Source of the DNA: Synechococcus sp. BSA11S
Lineage (GTDB): Bacteria; Cyanobacteriota; Cyanobacteriia; PCC-6307; Cyanobiaceae
Direction of reading: 5' to 3'
Assembly (NCBI RefSeq): GCF_014224355.1
Contig: NZ_VNWP01000002.1
Coordinates: 186,001-250,000 of the forward strand
Length of the DNA: 64,000 nt
The notes under the pieces were generated by a model. The model did no database searches. It saw only the letters and a program-made list of their open reading frames with translations, and was not told the DNA's origin. Positions 25,560 to 37,743 of this stretch are shown in pieces (within the stretch, counting starts at the first letter, position 1; the number at the start of each line of letters is the position of its first letter). The position numbers were made by a program, and so were the translations under genes.

Positions 25560-26673
25560 TCATGAAGCGGCTGGGAGCAGCAGTGCCCCGAGCGCGAAAC
25601 TGGCATACAGGAGCAGCAGCTGCAGGCCCTCGTACCAGCTGAGCTGGCGGTCTTTGCTGATCCAGTCGACCACCAGCACGGTGCAGCCCAGGCAGGCCAG
25701 GGCCACTGGAGGGAAGGCCAGGTGCAGGTAGCGCCCCATCACCAGGCCCGAGAGCACCAGAACGGGCAGCACGAACAGCAGCAGCTGCAGGCTGGATTCC
25801 ACCGTGCTGCTCATGGTCAGATCCATGTTGCCGTCGGCGCTCGCCTGGATCGCCACAAGGGCTTCCGCGAAGCTGCCGAACAGTGGCAGCAGGAACAGCC
25901 CCACGAACAGGGGACTCAGGTTCAGCTGCTCCACCAGTTGCTCCAGGGAGTTCACCAGGGCATCCGACACCCCCACCAGCATCAGACTGACCAGGGCGAT
26001 CAGCCCCAGGATCGAGGCCATCGAAGCCTGGGGCTGGATTCGCTCGCTCACCGAGGACTCCTGCTGGGCGAACAGCCGACGATGGGTGCCGAGCTGATAG
26101 ACGAACGAGAGCAGGTAGTAGCCCAGCACCAGGGCCGACACCAGAACTGAGTAGAGGGCAAAGCCCTCGAAGCTGTTGGTGCCGGCCGAGATTCCCTCCC
26201 CCTGGTGAAGCAGGAAGATCGTCGGCACTGAAAGCAGGATGGAGCTGATCAGCAGTTGCTGGGTCTGCAGCTGGGTGCTGTGGGGATGGATCGGCACGGC
26301 GATCACCCGTCGGCTGGCCACCAGGGTGCTCAACCCCAGCACCAGCAGGCAGTTGGTGATCACGGCGCCCGCCAGGCTGGTGACCACCAGCGGATAGAGG
26401 CCGCTGTTCAGGGCGGTGAACAGGACCACCAGATCCACCAGATTGCCCAGGGTCACGCTCACCAGACCCCCGAGACGGTTGCCCAGCCTCCGGGCCAGGG
26501 CATGCACCAGCACGGCGACCATCCGTCCGAGCGGTGCAAGCCCCAGACCGTGAAGCGCGAAGCTCAGCACCACCGGGATCCCCTTCAGGCCCAACCCCGC
26601 GCTGGAGAGCAGGGTCAGCAGGGTGAAGGGCAGCAGCAGGCTCCAGCGGCTGACCAGAAGCTGTCGGATCAGA

Positions 26674-26681
<8 letters not shown>
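25560..26681 (-). CDS. CaCA-superfamily cation exchanger-like membrane protein with altered motifs
   Basis: A 373-residue protein with about ten helices in two halves, as in CAX/YfkE calcium-proton antiporters. The alpha-repeats are recognisable but changed. The usual GNxVE of repeat 1 is GNLVD (about 79-83), and the usual GNAAEH of repeat 2 is GSFAEA (about 269-274), although the downstream MDLTMSSTVESSLQ context is typical. Transport of calcium is therefore doubtful; another cation or a lost function is possible. Its ATG overlaps the end of livF by eight bases, so it is the last gene of the hemL-transporter operon. Confidence 0.72.
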
Positions 26682-27416
<735 letters not shown>

Positions 27417-27420
<4 letters not shown>

Positions 27421-28187
27421 GAACTCACCCCCAGGTAGGCCTCGATCACGGCGGGATCGTGCCGCACCAGCTCAGGGGTGCCCAGGGCAAGGCGACGGCC
27501 GAAATTCAGCACTGCCAGCCGGTCGCAGAGGCGCATCATCAGCGGCACGTGGTGCTCGATCACGAGCACGGTGAGTTCGGAGCGGGCGCGCAGGCCGAGG
27601 ATCAGGGCTGAAAGTTCCTCTTTCTCGATCGGATTCATGCCGGCGGCCGGTTCATCAAGCAGCAACAGGCGCGGGCCGGTGGCCAGTGCACGGGCGATCT
27701 CCAGACGCCGTTGCGATCCGTAGGGAAGGCTGCCCGCCGGCTGCTGGGCCACAGCGGACAGATCCACCAGTTCCAGCAACTGCAGGGCCTGCTGCCGCAA
27801 CTCCACCTGGTGCCGGCGAAAGGACCTCCCGCCGATCAGGGCGCCGAGCAGGGGGGAGTGCCCCCGCTGGTACAGGCCGATCAGCACGTTCTCCAGAGCG
27901 CTCAGCCTGGCGAACAGGCGCAGGTTCTGAAACGTGCGAGCGATGCCCAGCCGGTTGATGCGATCGGGCGGGAGGCCGCCGATCGCTTCCCCGCTCCAGC
28001 GGATCAACCCCGCTGTGGGACGGCCCACCCCGGAGATCAGGTTGAACAGGGTGGTCTTGCCGGCCCCATTGGGGCCGATCAACCCGAAGATCTCCCCCTG
28101 CTCCACCTGCAGGGACACCTGATCGAGGGCGAGCAGGCCACCGAAGCGGCAAGTCACCGCCTCCAGTTCCAGCAGGGGTGCCGGCAT
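27417..28187 (-). CDS. livG: Branched-chain/neutral amino acid ABC transporter, ATPase LivG/NatA type
   Basis: From ATG 28187, 256 residues with Walker A GPNGAGKTT, signature LPYGSQRR (a LivG-type variant of LSGGQ) and Walker B LLLLDEPAAGMNP. The frame can be extended to 28619, but that part is antisense-type sequence within livM. The ATG overlaps the livM stop (ATGA). It energises uptake together with LivF. Confidence 0.92.
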
Positions 28188-29068
28188 CAGGCTCTTCTCA
28201 CGGCTGCTCGGATGCGGGCCAGGCCCTCTGGGGTGATCACCCCCTGCGGAAAGAGGATCGGACCCACCAGGATCACCAGGCCGAACAGGATCAGGCGCAG
28301 ATCCCCCACCGGTCGCAGCAGTTCGGGCAGAGCCGTGATCACCAGTCCACCAAGGACCGGCCCCAGCCAGATCCGGGAGCCGCCGAAAACCACGAAGGCC
28401 AGGGTGGTGATGCTGGCATCGAAGCTGCCCTGACGGGCGTTCCAGGTGTTGAGGAAGTGGGCGGCCAGCACGCCGGTGAGGGCAGCGATCACGGCGCTGA
28501 GCACGAAGGCGATCAGTTTCACGTCGGCGGTGGGAATGCCCATGCAGCGGGCGGCCAGTTCGTCTTCTCGGATGGCCGACATGGCCCGCCCCAGCCGCAT
28601 GGCCTCCAGCCGGGAGCACAGCCAGCAGGTGAGGGCGAGCAGCACCCCTGTGGCCAGGGCATAGCCCGCGGGGCCGTCGAAAGGCTGGGGAATGCCGAAG
28701 ATCCCCACGGCGCCGCCACTCCAGGCCATGTTCAGGTTCAGCACCCGCAGGATCTCCACCAGGGCGATGGTGGCGATGGCCAGATAGATCCCACGCAGCT
28801 GCAACACCGGTCGCCCCAGCACCAGGGCCACAGCGCCTGCCACCAGGGCCGCCAGCAGCAGCTCCAGGGCAAGGGAGGTGAGGGGATAGCTGGCTCCCCC
28901 GCCCGAAAGGGCGGGCCAGCGGGTGGAGAGCAGGGCGGCCACATAGCCGCCGATGGCGTAGAAGCCCGGTGTGGCCAGCGACAACTGCCCGCAGCGCAGA
29001 GGCAGATAGACCGAAAGGGCCAGCAGGGCCCCGAAGCCCATCTGCACCAGCAGGGACAGATCCCTCAC
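28187..29068 (-). CDS. livM: Branched-chain/neutral amino acid ABC transporter, permease LivM/NatD type
   Basis: A 293-residue permease with about nine helices. GFYAIGGYVAALL near 33-45 and the later SAIREDELAARCMGIPTADVKL coupling-loop sequence (EAA-like) identify LivM. GTG start at 29068, overlapping the livH stop (GTGA). Confidence 0.92.
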   Translation of the reverse strand: MRDLSLLVQMGFGALLALSVYLPLRCGQLSLATPGFYAIGGYVAALLSTRWPALSGGGASYPLTSLALELLLAALVAGAVALVLGRPVLQLRGIYLAIATIALVEILRVLNLNMAWSGGAVGIFGIPQPFDGPAGYALATGVLLALTCWLCSRLEAMRLGRAMSAIREDELAARCMGIPTADVKLIAFVLSAVIAALTGVLAAHFLNTWNARQGSFDASITTLAFVVFGGSRIWLGPVLGGLVITALPELLRPVGDLRLILFGLVILVGPILFPQGVITPEGLARIRAAVRRA

Positions 29069-29997
29069 ACCTTGCTCGCCAGGGGTTTGCCGAGCAGTCC
29101 CCGGGGCCGCAGCAGCAACACCAGGAACAGAATCGCGAACGCCACCCCGTCCTTGTAGCCGGAGAAATCAGAGGGCACGAGGGCCTCGGCCAGCCCCACG
29201 ATCAGGCCGCCGAGCACCGCCCCCGGGACGCTGCCCAGCCCACCCAGCACCAGCACCCCCAGACCCTTGAGCCCGTAGCCGATTCCGAAGTAAGGCCCGG
29301 CGATGCTCACGCTCAGCCCCACCAGCCCACCGGCCACCCCCGCCAGGAAGCCGCTGACGGCGAAAGCGAGGCGGATCATCGCGCCTGAATCGATCCCCAG
29401 CAGGCGCGCGGTGACGGGATCCTCCGACACCGCCTGCAGGGCCTTGCCGCCGCGGCTGCCCTCCAGCCAGAGGGTGAGCAGCACCAGCAGCAGGGTGGCC
29501 ACCAGGAGCAGGAGCAGCTGCACGGTGCGGATCTGGGCGCCGCCCAGGTTCAGCGCAGCCGGCAGCCCAGCCAGGGTGGAGGAGGGGATCGAGTAGCTCT
29601 CGGCCCCCATCAGCAGCTGCACCAGATTCACCAGCACCACCCCCGCCCCCAGACTGGAGATCAGAGAAAGCAGCGGCTCTGCCTGGCGCTTTCGCAAGGG
29701 GCGGAAGGCCACGGCCTCCACCACCAGACTCACCAGCGCGGAGCCGGCCCCGGCCAGCCCCAGGGCCAGCCAGAACGGCAGGGCCAGGGGCAACTGCAGG
29801 CCAGCCAGCAGCCCATTGGCGCCCACCGCGCCACCGATCAGCAGGTAGGTGAGGTAGCCCCCGATCGTGAACACGGCCCCGTGGGCGAAGTTGATCACCC
29901 CCAGCACGGAGAACACCAGGGTGTAACCCAGGGCGAACAGGGCATAGACCGCCCCGGAAGCCAGGCCGTTGATCAGAATCTGCAGGAGGTGAACCAC
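29065..29997 (-). CDS. livH: Branched-chain/neutral amino acid ABC transporter, permease LivH/NatC type
   Basis: A 310-residue permease with about eight helices. INGLASGAVYALFALGYTLV at the N-terminus, followed by INFAHGAVFTIGGYL, is the LivH hallmark. The coupling-loop VSEDPVTARLLGID is present near 190. GTG start at 29997, seven bases after the binding-protein stop. Confidence 0.92.
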   Translation of the reverse strand: MVHLLQILINGLASGAVYALFALGYTLVFSVLGVINFAHGAVFTIGGYLTYLLIGGAVGANGLLAGLQLPLALPFWLALGLAGAGSALVSLVVEAVAFRPLRKRQAEPLLSLISSLGAGVVLVNLVQLLMGAESYSIPSSTLAGLPAALNLGGAQIRTVQLLLLLVATLLLVLLTLWLEGSRGGKALQAVSEDPVTARLLGIDSGAMIRLAFAVSGFLAGVAGGLVGLSVSIAGPYFGIGYGLKGLGVLVLGGLGSVPGAVLGGLIVGLAEALVPSDFSGYKDGVAFAILFLVLLLRPRGLLGKPLASKV

Positions 29998-30004
29998 GCC
30001 AGAT

Positions 30005-31221
30005 TCAGGGCAGCAGGGCGAAACGGCCGTTCAGGCTGCCGGGCTTCATCTGCACCTGGGCCACGTGGAAGCGTTGCTGCACCACTTCGCCATCGGGGCT
30101 GAAGGCGATCTCGCCGAGGGGGGTGTCATAGCGGCCGGAGAGCAGTTCCGCCATCAGCGCCTTTCGGGCATCGGCAAGGGAGAACTGGCTCAGTGGTTGG
30201 CGTTTGTTGAGTCGCTGCAGGGCCTCGGCCACCACCTGGTAGGCGCTGAAAGCCTGGGCGGTGAGCTGGGGCGGAATCGCCCCACCCTTGGCCAGTTTGT
30301 AGAGGGCCACGAACTCACGGTTCATGGGCGTGTCGAGCTCCGGGCTGTAGGCCTGCGCGATCAGGATGCCGTCGCAATAGGCCTGGCAGATCGGATAGAT
30401 GTTCGGGGTGTTCATGCCGTTGCCCACCACGATTGAGCCCTTGTAGCCCAGTTCCCGCAGCTGACGGATCAGATTGCCCCCATCCACCGCCTGGGCGGAG
30501 ATCACGATCAGATCAGGTGTCTGGCGCAGGGCGCCGGTGATCTGGTTCTGAAAATCCTGGTCATTAAGCTGGGTGCGCTGCACCGTGACCGGCTTCAGCC
30601 CCTTGTCGGCGAGAGCCTTCTGGAAAATGGCGCTCTCGGAAGTGCTGTAGGCGTCGTCCTGGGCATAGAACACCGCCGCTCGCCGGATCGAGGGGTTCAG
30701 CTCCAGGGCCTTGGCAATCGAAAGGGGGGCAATCTCGGTGCTTGGAGCCGACACGCGGCTGATGAAGCCGCCGATCTGGGGGATGTTGGTGGCGGTGTTG
30801 GACGGGGCCACCACCGGCACCCCCCGGCGCTGAGCGATCGGGTCGGCCGCGAAAGCCTGCTGAGAGAGGGTGGGACCGACCAGGGCCACCACGCCGGCAT
30901 CGATCAGCAGATTAAAGGCCTGGGTGGCGGTGGCCTCATCACCACCGCCATCCTCCAGGCGCAGGCTGAGCTCCGGGGCGCCGGGGGAATCAGCCTTTCT
31001 CCGCTTCTGGTGCCAGGCCTGGGCCAGCTCGAGCCCGATCTGCTGATCCTGGCCGTAGGCATTGGCATTGCTGGTGAGCGAGAGCACAGCCCCGACGGGG
31101 ACCCCGCCCTCGACCTGAAGCGGCAGGTCGTCGGCGCGGGGGCCGCAGGCGGCCAGAGCGGCAGCCAGGGCCAGGGCGCCCGCCAGGGCAGCGCCGGGAA
31201 GAGAGCGCTGGCCGGCCTCCA

Positions 31222-31222
<1 letters not shown>
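30005..31222 (-). CDS. Periplasmic amino-acid-type binding lipoprotein (LivJ/NatB type)
   Basis: A 405-residue type I periplasmic-binding fold protein. A lipobox LAAC puts the lipidated cysteine at C26, so it should be anchored in the inner membrane facing the periplasm. PVGAVLSLTSNANAYGQDQQIGLELA, VALVGPTLSQQAFA and VPVVAPSNTAT follow the Leu/Ile/Val-binding pattern. The ligand could be a branched-chain or neutral amino acid, urea or an amide; sequence alone does not decide. Its ATG overlaps the hemL TGA by one base (TGATG). Confidence 0.88.
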
Positions 31223-32538
<1,316 letters not shown>

Positions 32539-32750
32539 AGCGTGATCCGCGGACGTTCAAGAAGTCTGGAATCGGGTTGATCCCTGGGGACCACCCTCTC
32601 CACCACCAGACCATGATCCATCCTCGCCCAAAGCGGTGCGGATCGCACGGCTGGAAGAAGGAATGCCGGCGCCTCCTCCCCCTGTGATCCCCATGGCCCT
32701 GCTCCGGGGGGGGTGTCCTAACGCCACCCTCGCTATGGTCTGAGTGATGC

Positions 32751-34283
32751 ATGTCCTTGTTGGCTGACCCCTTGGCCGAGCCGCCTGCCCTGACCCTGCC
32801 CTGGGGGCGGATCGAGCGGCGCCTGCGCCAGTTTCTGCCCGGCAGGGCAGTGGTGGCCCGGCGCCAGGAGCTGCTCACGTACGACAGCGATGGCCTGACC
32901 CTGCACCGGCAGGAGCCTCCCCTGGCCGTGCTGCCGGAAACCACCGAGCAGGTGGCGGCTGTGCTGAGCCTCTGTCACGAGGAAGGGGTGCCGTTCGTGG
33001 CCCGGGGCAGCGGCACCGGCCTCTCCGGCGGAGCCGTGGCCGAGCAGGAGTCTCTGCTGGTGGTCACCAGTCGGATGCGCTCAGTGCTGGCCCTCGATCT
33101 CGAGAATCAGCGGATCACGGTTCAGCCTGGAGTGATCAACAGCTGGGTCACCCGCGCCGTCTCCGGCGATGGTTTCTATTACGCCCCCGACCCCTCCAGT
33201 CAGGTGGTCTGCAGCATCGGCGGCAACGTGGCCGAAAACGCCGGGGGGGTGCACTGCCTCAAGTACGGCGTCACCAGCAACCATGTGCTGGAGCTGGAGG
33301 TGGTGCTTCCCGACGGCCGGATCACCCGGCTGGGGGGCTCCCTCGCCGAAATGCCCGGCCTGGATCTGCGTGGAGTCTTCATCGGCAGCGAGGGCACCCT
33401 CGGCATCGCCACGGCCATCACCCTGCGGTTGCTGCGTCAGCCCCAGACCGTGCAGGTGCTGCTGGCGGATTTCCCCTCGATGGAAGCCGCCGGGGAAGCG
33501 GTGCGACGCGTCACGGAAGCGGGGGTGCTGCCGGCGGGGATGGAGATCATGGATAACTTCACGATCAATGCCGTCGACGACCTCTTCGGCTGCGATGAAT
33601 ACCCCCGCGATGCGGCGGCAGTGCTGCTGATCGAGCTCGACGGTCGCCTGGAGGAGGTGGATGCCGCGGCGTTGCGGACCATGGAGCTCTGCCGCCGGGC
33701 CGGGGCCCGGTCGTTGCGCCGGGCCGAATCAGACACCGACCGGGCCCTGCTCTGGAAGGGCCGCAAGTCGGCCTTCGCTGCCGTGGGCCGGATCACGCCC
33801 ACGTATTACGTCCAGGACGGTGTAGTTCCCCGCAGCGCCCTTCCGGCGGTGCTGGCGGCGATCGAGCTGCTCAGCCGCCGCTACTCCCTGCCGGTGGCCA
33901 ACGTCTTTCACGCCGGGGACGGCAACCTTCATCCGCTGATCCTCTACGACGCCAGCCAGGAGGGTGTTCAGGACCGGGTCCAGGCCCTCGGCGCCGACAT
34001 CCTGCGGCTCTGCATCGACGCCGGTGGCAGCATCACCGGGGAACATGGCGTGGGTGCCGACAAGCGCTGCTACATGGACTGGATGTTCTCTCCAGACGAC
34101 CTGAGCACGATGCGCCTGGTGCGCCAGGCTTTCGATCCGGAGGGTCGGGCCAACCCCGGCAAGCTCTTCCCCACGCCTCGCAGCTGTGGGGAGTCGGCGC
34201 GGCTGGCCCGCACCGTGCGCGTCAACGTGGCGGCCGGCAAGGAGGCCGACCGGCCCCTGCCCGCCTCCCTCGAGGTGTTCTGA
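32751..34283 (+). CDS. glcD: Glycolate oxidase FAD-binding subunit GlcD family
   Basis: A 510-residue FAD-linked oxidase (PCMH type). The FAD-binding segment VPFVARGSGTGLSGGAV lies near 82-98. The C-terminal half has NVFHAGDGNLHPLIL and ITGEHGVGADKR, the substrate and cofactor motifs of D-lactate/glycolate dehydrogenases. It would oxidise glycolate from photorespiration at the membrane. No glcE or glcF is adjacent. ATG at 32751, divergent from hemL with 212 bases between. Confidence 0.9.
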   Translation: MSLLADPLAEPPALTLPWGRIERRLRQFLPGRAVVARRQELLTYDSDGLTLHRQEPPLAVLPETTEQVAAVLSLCHEEGVPFVARGSGTGLSGGAVAEQESLLVVTSRMRSVLALDLENQRITVQPGVINSWVTRAVSGDGFYYAPDPSSQVVCSIGGNVAENAGGVHCLKYGVTSNHVLELEVVLPDGRITRLGGSLAEMPGLDLRGVFIGSEGTLGIATAITLRLLRQPQTVQVLLADFPSMEAAGEAVRRVTEAGVLPAGMEIMDNFTINAVDDLFGCDEYPRDAAAVLLIELDGRLEEVDAAALRTMELCRRAGARSLRRAESDTDRALLWKGRKSAFAAVGRITPTYYVQDGVVPRSALPAVLAAIELLSRRYSLPVANVFHAGDGNLHPLILYDASQEGVQDRVQALGADILRLCIDAGGSITGEHGVGADKRCYMDWMFSPDDLSTMRLVRQAFDPEGRANPGKLFPTPRSCGESARLARTVRVNVAAGKEADRPLPASLEVF

Positions 34284-34329
34284 GGGCAATTCAGGCGTTT
34301 CGGCCCGCGCTGCCCTCCGGCGCGATGGC

Positions 34330-35070
34330 TCAGGCGGCCACCGGCACCTGGTAGCGAGCGATTCTGGCGAATCCCGCCGGATCAAGGGACGCCCCACCCA
34401 CCAGCACCCCGTCGATGTCCGGCTGGGCCATCAGCAGGTCGATGTTCTCGGCCTTGACCGAGCCGCCGTACTGGATCACCACATCGTCGTAACCGACCCA
34501 GCGGCGGATCAGCGCGCAGATCCGGTTGGCCTCCTCGGCGCCACAGGTCTTGCCGGTGCCGATCGCCCAGATCGGTTCATAGGCCACCACCAGCTGGGTG
34601 GGGTCCAGGCCTTCGAGGCCCTGGTCCACCTGTCGGCGGATCACCCGCTCGGCCTCTCCGGCTTCCCGCTGGGAATCGCTCTCGCCCACGCACAGGATCG
34701 GGATCATTCCGGATTTCTGAGCTGTGCGCGCCCGCAGGTTGATCTGCTCGTCGGTTTCGCTGTAGTACTTACGCGGTTCGCTGTGGCCCACGATGGCGTG
34801 GCTGACTCCGTGCTCCAGCAGCATCGGGGCCGAGATCATGCCTGTGTAGGCCCCCACGTCGTCCCAGTGGACGTTCTGGGAGGCAACCTTGACAGGACTG
34901 CCCTCGATGGCCTCGCTCAGGGTGGCGATGGCGGTGAACGGAGGTGCCAGCACCACCTCCCGATCGCTGGGCAGATCCCCCAGCAGTGGCAGGAAGGTGT
35001 CGGCATAGGCCCGCGCTTCGGCGCAGGTCATGTGCATCTTCCAGTTCCCTGCAATCACGGCCTTGCGCAC
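34330..35070 (-). CDS. tpiA: Triosephosphate isomerase
   Basis: A 246-residue TIM barrel. N9 and K11 in AGNWKM, the catalytic H96 in VGHSEPRKY and E165 in [13 protein letters not shown] are present, with the phosphate-binding loops downstream (VQYGGSVK). It interconverts glyceraldehyde-3-phosphate and dihydroxyacetone phosphate in the Calvin cycle and glycolysis. GTG start at 35070. It is convergent with glcD and 32 bases downstream of the S4-domain gene. Confidence 0.95.
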   Translation of the reverse strand: MRKAVIAGNWKMHMTCAEARAYADTFLPLLGDLPSDREVVLAPPFTAIATLSEAIEGSPVKVASQNVHWDDVGAYTGMISAPMLLEHGVSHAIVGHSEPRKYYSETDEQINLRARTAQKSGMIPILCVGESDSQREAGEAERVIRRQVDQGLEGLDPTQLVVAYEPIWAIGTGKTCGAEEANRICALIRRWVGYDDVVIQYGGSVKAENIDLLMAQPDIDGVLVGGASLDPAGFARIARYQVPVAA

Positions 35071-35102
35071 AGGATCGTCCTCGCTGAGAAATGCCCCACA
35101 AC

Positions 35103-35288
35103 CTAGTTGGCGGCGTGGACCACCAGTTTCATCCCAGCCAGTTCCACGGCGTCGCCAGGCAGCAGCTGGCGGCCGCGGCGGCGCTCCACCTCACCGTTGA
35201 CCCGCACCTCGCCCCCCTGCACCCGGACCTTGGCTTCACCGCCGGTCCCCACCAGGCCCTGGTACTTGAGGAATTGATCGAGGCGCAA
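35103..35288 (-). CDS. Small S4-domain RNA-binding protein (YaaA/YbcJ-like)
   Basis: A 61-residue single S4 domain starting at TTG 35288: [20 protein letters not shown], then [19 protein letters not shown]. This is the core of the S4 RNA-binding fold, with the Arg-rich strand expected to contact RNA. Longer frames to 35477 run across the divergent exporter gene and are unlikely. No ATG or GTG gives a family-like start, so TTG is inferred. Probably co-transcribed with tpiA. It may assist ribosome assembly or rescue, like other small S4 proteins. Confidence 0.78.
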   Translation of the reverse strand: MRLDQFLKYQGLVGTGGEAKVRVQGGEVRVNGEVERRRGRQLLPGDAVELAGMKLVVHAAN

Positions 35289-35325
35289 GGAAAGGGAGCC
35301 GGATCGGCGCTGATAAGGTTCGCCG

Positions 35326-37065
35326 ATGCTCGCATCACCCCCGGCCGGCTTTCGAGGGCTGTTGCCGCTGCTGAAGCCCCACCGCCGCAGGCTGGTGGCC
35401 GGTGGCCTGTGCATGCTCGTGTTCGTGGCCTGCTGGCCCTTGCTGGCCGCCCTGGCCGGTCGCCTGATCCCGGCCATCGGCGCAGGTGATTTCCCTCAGG
35501 TGCTGCGGGCGATTGCTCTGGCCCTGGCGGTGTTCCTGGTGCAGAAGCTGGCCCAGTTCGGCCAGGACACCCTGCTGGCCTCCCCGGCTTTGCAGGTGAG
35601 CCAGGCCCTGCGCAGCCAGTTGTTCGCCCGCCTGCAGCGCCTGGAGTTCGGCGCCCTCGAGAAGCTCTCGGCCGGAGATCTCACCTATCGCCTCACCGAA
35701 GACGCCGACCGGGTCGGGGAGGTGATTTACAAAACGATCCAGGACACCACTCCCAGCCTGCTGCAGCTGGTGGTGGTGTTCGGCTACATGGTGTTTCTTG
35801 ATTGGAAGCTGTCCCTGGCCACCCTGCTGCTGGCGCCGCTCGTGGCGGTGATGGTAAGCAGTTTCGGCGCCCGGGTGATGGGAGCCGCCGAGCGCAGCCA
35901 GAAGCAGGTGAGCGAGCTGGCGGGGCTGCTGGCCGAGGCCATCGGAGGTCTGCCCCTGGTGCGGGCCTTTGCGGCCGAGGCCTGGTTGCAGAACCGCTTT
36001 GAGCAGGAGATCGACCTGCACCGGCGGGCCCGTTACCGCACCCTGCGCCTGCTGGCCCTTCAGCATCCCGTGGTGGGCTTCATCGAAGCGGCGGGAATTC
36101 TCTCGGTGCTGCTGATCGGAGCGGCCCGCATCCAGGCCGGGGGGCTCGACAGCCAGGGCTTCAGCTCCTATGTGGCGGCCCTGCTGATGCTGATCGATCC
36201 GATCTCGCACCTGACCACCAATTACAACGAGTTCCAGCAGGGCCAGGCCTCACTGCGGCGCCTGCGCGAGATCGAGCGCGAGCCGGTGGAGATCCCCGAC
36301 AGCCCCGGGGCCCAGCCGCTCGGGCCGGTGCGCGGGGCCCTGCGACTGGAGCAGGTCTGGTTCGGCTACGACCCCGAGCAGCCGGTGCTGCGGAACCTCG
36401 ATCTGAGTGCTGAGCCCGGTCAGCTGGTGGCCCTGGTGGGTCCATCTGGCGCCGGCAAAAGCACCCTGTTTTCCCTGTTGTTGCGTTTCAACACCGCCCA
36501 GCGCGGGCGCGTGCTGCTCGATGGCCAGGACCTCGCAGGTCTGCGGGCCGCCGACCTGCGCCGTGCCGTGGCCCTGGTTCCCCAGCAGAGCCGTGTGTTC
36601 TCCGGCAGCGTGGCCGAGGCGATCCGCTTCGGGCGTCCCGCCAGCGACGCGCAGGTGCGCCAGGCGGCCCGACTGGCCAATGCGGCAGGCTTCATCGAAG
36701 CCCTCCCCGAGGGATACCACTCCCGCCTCGAGGAGCGAGGCAGCAACTTCTCGGGCGGGCAGCTTCAGCGCATCGCCATCGCCCGTGCGGTGCTGGGCGA
36801 CCCGGCCGTGCTGTTGCTGGATGAGGCCACCAGCGCGCTCGATGCCGAGGCGGAGGAGGCGGTGCAGCAGGGCCTGAAGCAGGCCATGGCCGGCCGCACC
36901 GTGCTGGTGATCGCCCACCGGCTCTCCACGGTCCAGGGGGCTGACCAGATCCTGGTGCTCGAGGGCGGCGGCATCGTCGAGCGCGGCAGCCATGATCAGC
37001 TCATGGCCCGTCCCGGTCGCTATCGCGAGCTGTGCGACCGTCAGTTGATCCGAGTGGCGGCCTGA
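35326..37065 (+). CDS. MsbA/HlyB-type ABC exporter (fused membrane and ATPase domains)
   Basis: A 579-residue half-transporter. Six transmembrane helices (about 1-310) contain the coupling sequence EKLSAGDLTYRLTEDADRV. A nucleotide-binding domain follows with Walker A VGPSGAGKSTL, Q-loop VALVPQQSRVF, signature NFSGGQLQR, Walker B VLLLDEATSALD and the switch histidine in IAHRLST. It works as a homodimer; the substrate may be a lipid or drug. ATG start at 35326, 37 bases from the divergent S4 gene. Confidence 0.92.
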   Translation: MLASPPAGFRGLLPLLKPHRRRLVAGGLCMLVFVACWPLLAALAGRLIPAIGAGDFPQVLRAIALALAVFLVQKLAQFGQDTLLASPALQVSQALRSQLFARLQRLEFGALEKLSAGDLTYRLTEDADRVGEVIYKTIQDTTPSLLQLVVVFGYMVFLDWKLSLATLLLAPLVAVMVSSFGARVMGAAERSQKQVSELAGLLAEAIGGLPLVRAFAAEAWLQNRFEQEIDLHRRARYRTLRLLALQHPVVGFIEAAGILSVLLIGAARIQAGGLDSQGFSSYVAALLMLIDPISHLTTNYNEFQQGQASLRRLREIEREPVEIPDSPGAQPLGPVRGALRLEQVWFGYDPEQPVLRNLDLSAEPGQLVALVGPSGAGKSTLFSLLLRFNTAQRGRVLLDGQDLAGLRAADLRRAVALVPQQSRVFSGSVAEAIRFGRPASDAQVRQAARLANAAGFIEALPEGYHSRLEERGSNFSGGQLQRIAIARAVLGDPAVLLLDEATSALDAEAEEAVQQGLKQAMAGRTVLVIAHRLSTVQGADQILVLEGGGIVERGSHDQLMARPGRYRELCDRQLIRVAA

Positions 37066-37098
37066 CCCTCCACCGTCCAGTTCCACGCTCAAGCGGCC

Positions 37099-37467
37099 AT
37101 GGCAGAGATGCCCCAGTGGGAGTACCGGGTGATCCACATCAATGTGGAGAACAGCTCCCCACCACAACCGCCCGATCCCCAGGCCGCCAGTCAGAAGCTG
37201 CAGGGGATGCTCAGCCCGGAATTCATTGCCCGGGAATTTCCCGAGTTCTACGGAGCCTCCCAGACGCCCCGCCACCCGGCCGAGCAACTGCAGTTCTTCA
37301 TGAACCTGCTGGGCAAGGAGGGCTGGGAGATGGTGGAGGCGGCCCAGGTGGGCCCGTTGCTGATGTTCTTCTTCAAGCGGCCCCGCCGTCCGGCCCCGGC
37401 CAAGCTGCCGCCGGCCGGTGCTTCGCTGGCCGCGCCCCCCGCCGAGAGCCCGCCGGGCGCGGCTTAA
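37099..37467 (+). CDS. Conserved hypothetical protein, DUF4177-like
   Basis: A 122-residue protein with WEYRVIHINVEN at the N-terminus and LLGKEGWEMVEAAQVGPLLMFFFKRP in the second half, a pattern seen in small DUF4177-type proteins. The C-terminal 25 residues are Pro/Ala-rich and probably disordered. Between the two family-like parts is an insertion with a conserved-looking PEFYGASQ stretch. Function unknown. ATG 37099 lies 33 bases after the exporter gene in the same direction. Confidence 0.65.
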   Translation: MAEMPQWEYRVIHINVENSSPPQPPDPQAASQKLQGMLSPEFIAREFPEFYGASQTPRHPAEQLQFFMNLLGKEGWEMVEAAQVGPLLMFFFKRPRRPAPAKLPPAGASLAAPPAESPPGAA

Positions 37468-37485
37468 CCTGCGCGGGACGACACA

Positions 37486-37725
37486 GTGGTGACCTTGACG
37501 GCCTCTTCCAACCAGCCCCCCGTGCTCACGTTCGAGGGCAAGCGCTATGAACTCAACGCTCTCCCCGACGACGTCAAGGAGCTGGTGCGGGGGATGCAGG
37601 TGGCCGATGCCCAGCTTCGCCTCTACGAGGACACCCTCAAGGTGCTGGCGGTGGGACGGCAGTCGATGGCCTTTCAGCTGAACGAACGGCTCAAGACCAT
37701 CCCCGCCCTTCCGGACGGGGTCTGA
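37486..37725 (+). CDS. DUF6447 family small protein
   Basis: A 79-residue acidic/helical protein: LTFEGKRYELNALPDDVKELVRGMQVADAQLRLYEDTLKVLAVGRQ-type order fits the DUF6447 family of small cyanobacterial and bacterial proteins. Two consecutive GTG codons (37486, 37489) could start it. It follows the DUF4177-like gene by 18 bases and is convergent with DUF3386. Function unknown. Confidence 0.7.
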   Translation: MVTLTASSNQPPVLTFEGKRYELNALPDDVKELVRGMQVADAQLRLYEDTLKVLAVGRQSMAFQLNERLKTIPALPDGV

Positions 37726-37743
37726 ACGAACTGGGCGAAGCGA

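Noticed and set aside
23468-25606. 712-residue minus-strand frame opposite ubiD and the Rrf2 gene
   Set aside because: Same His/Gln/Gly-rich antisense character; the plus strand encodes recognisable UbiD and Rrf2 proteins.
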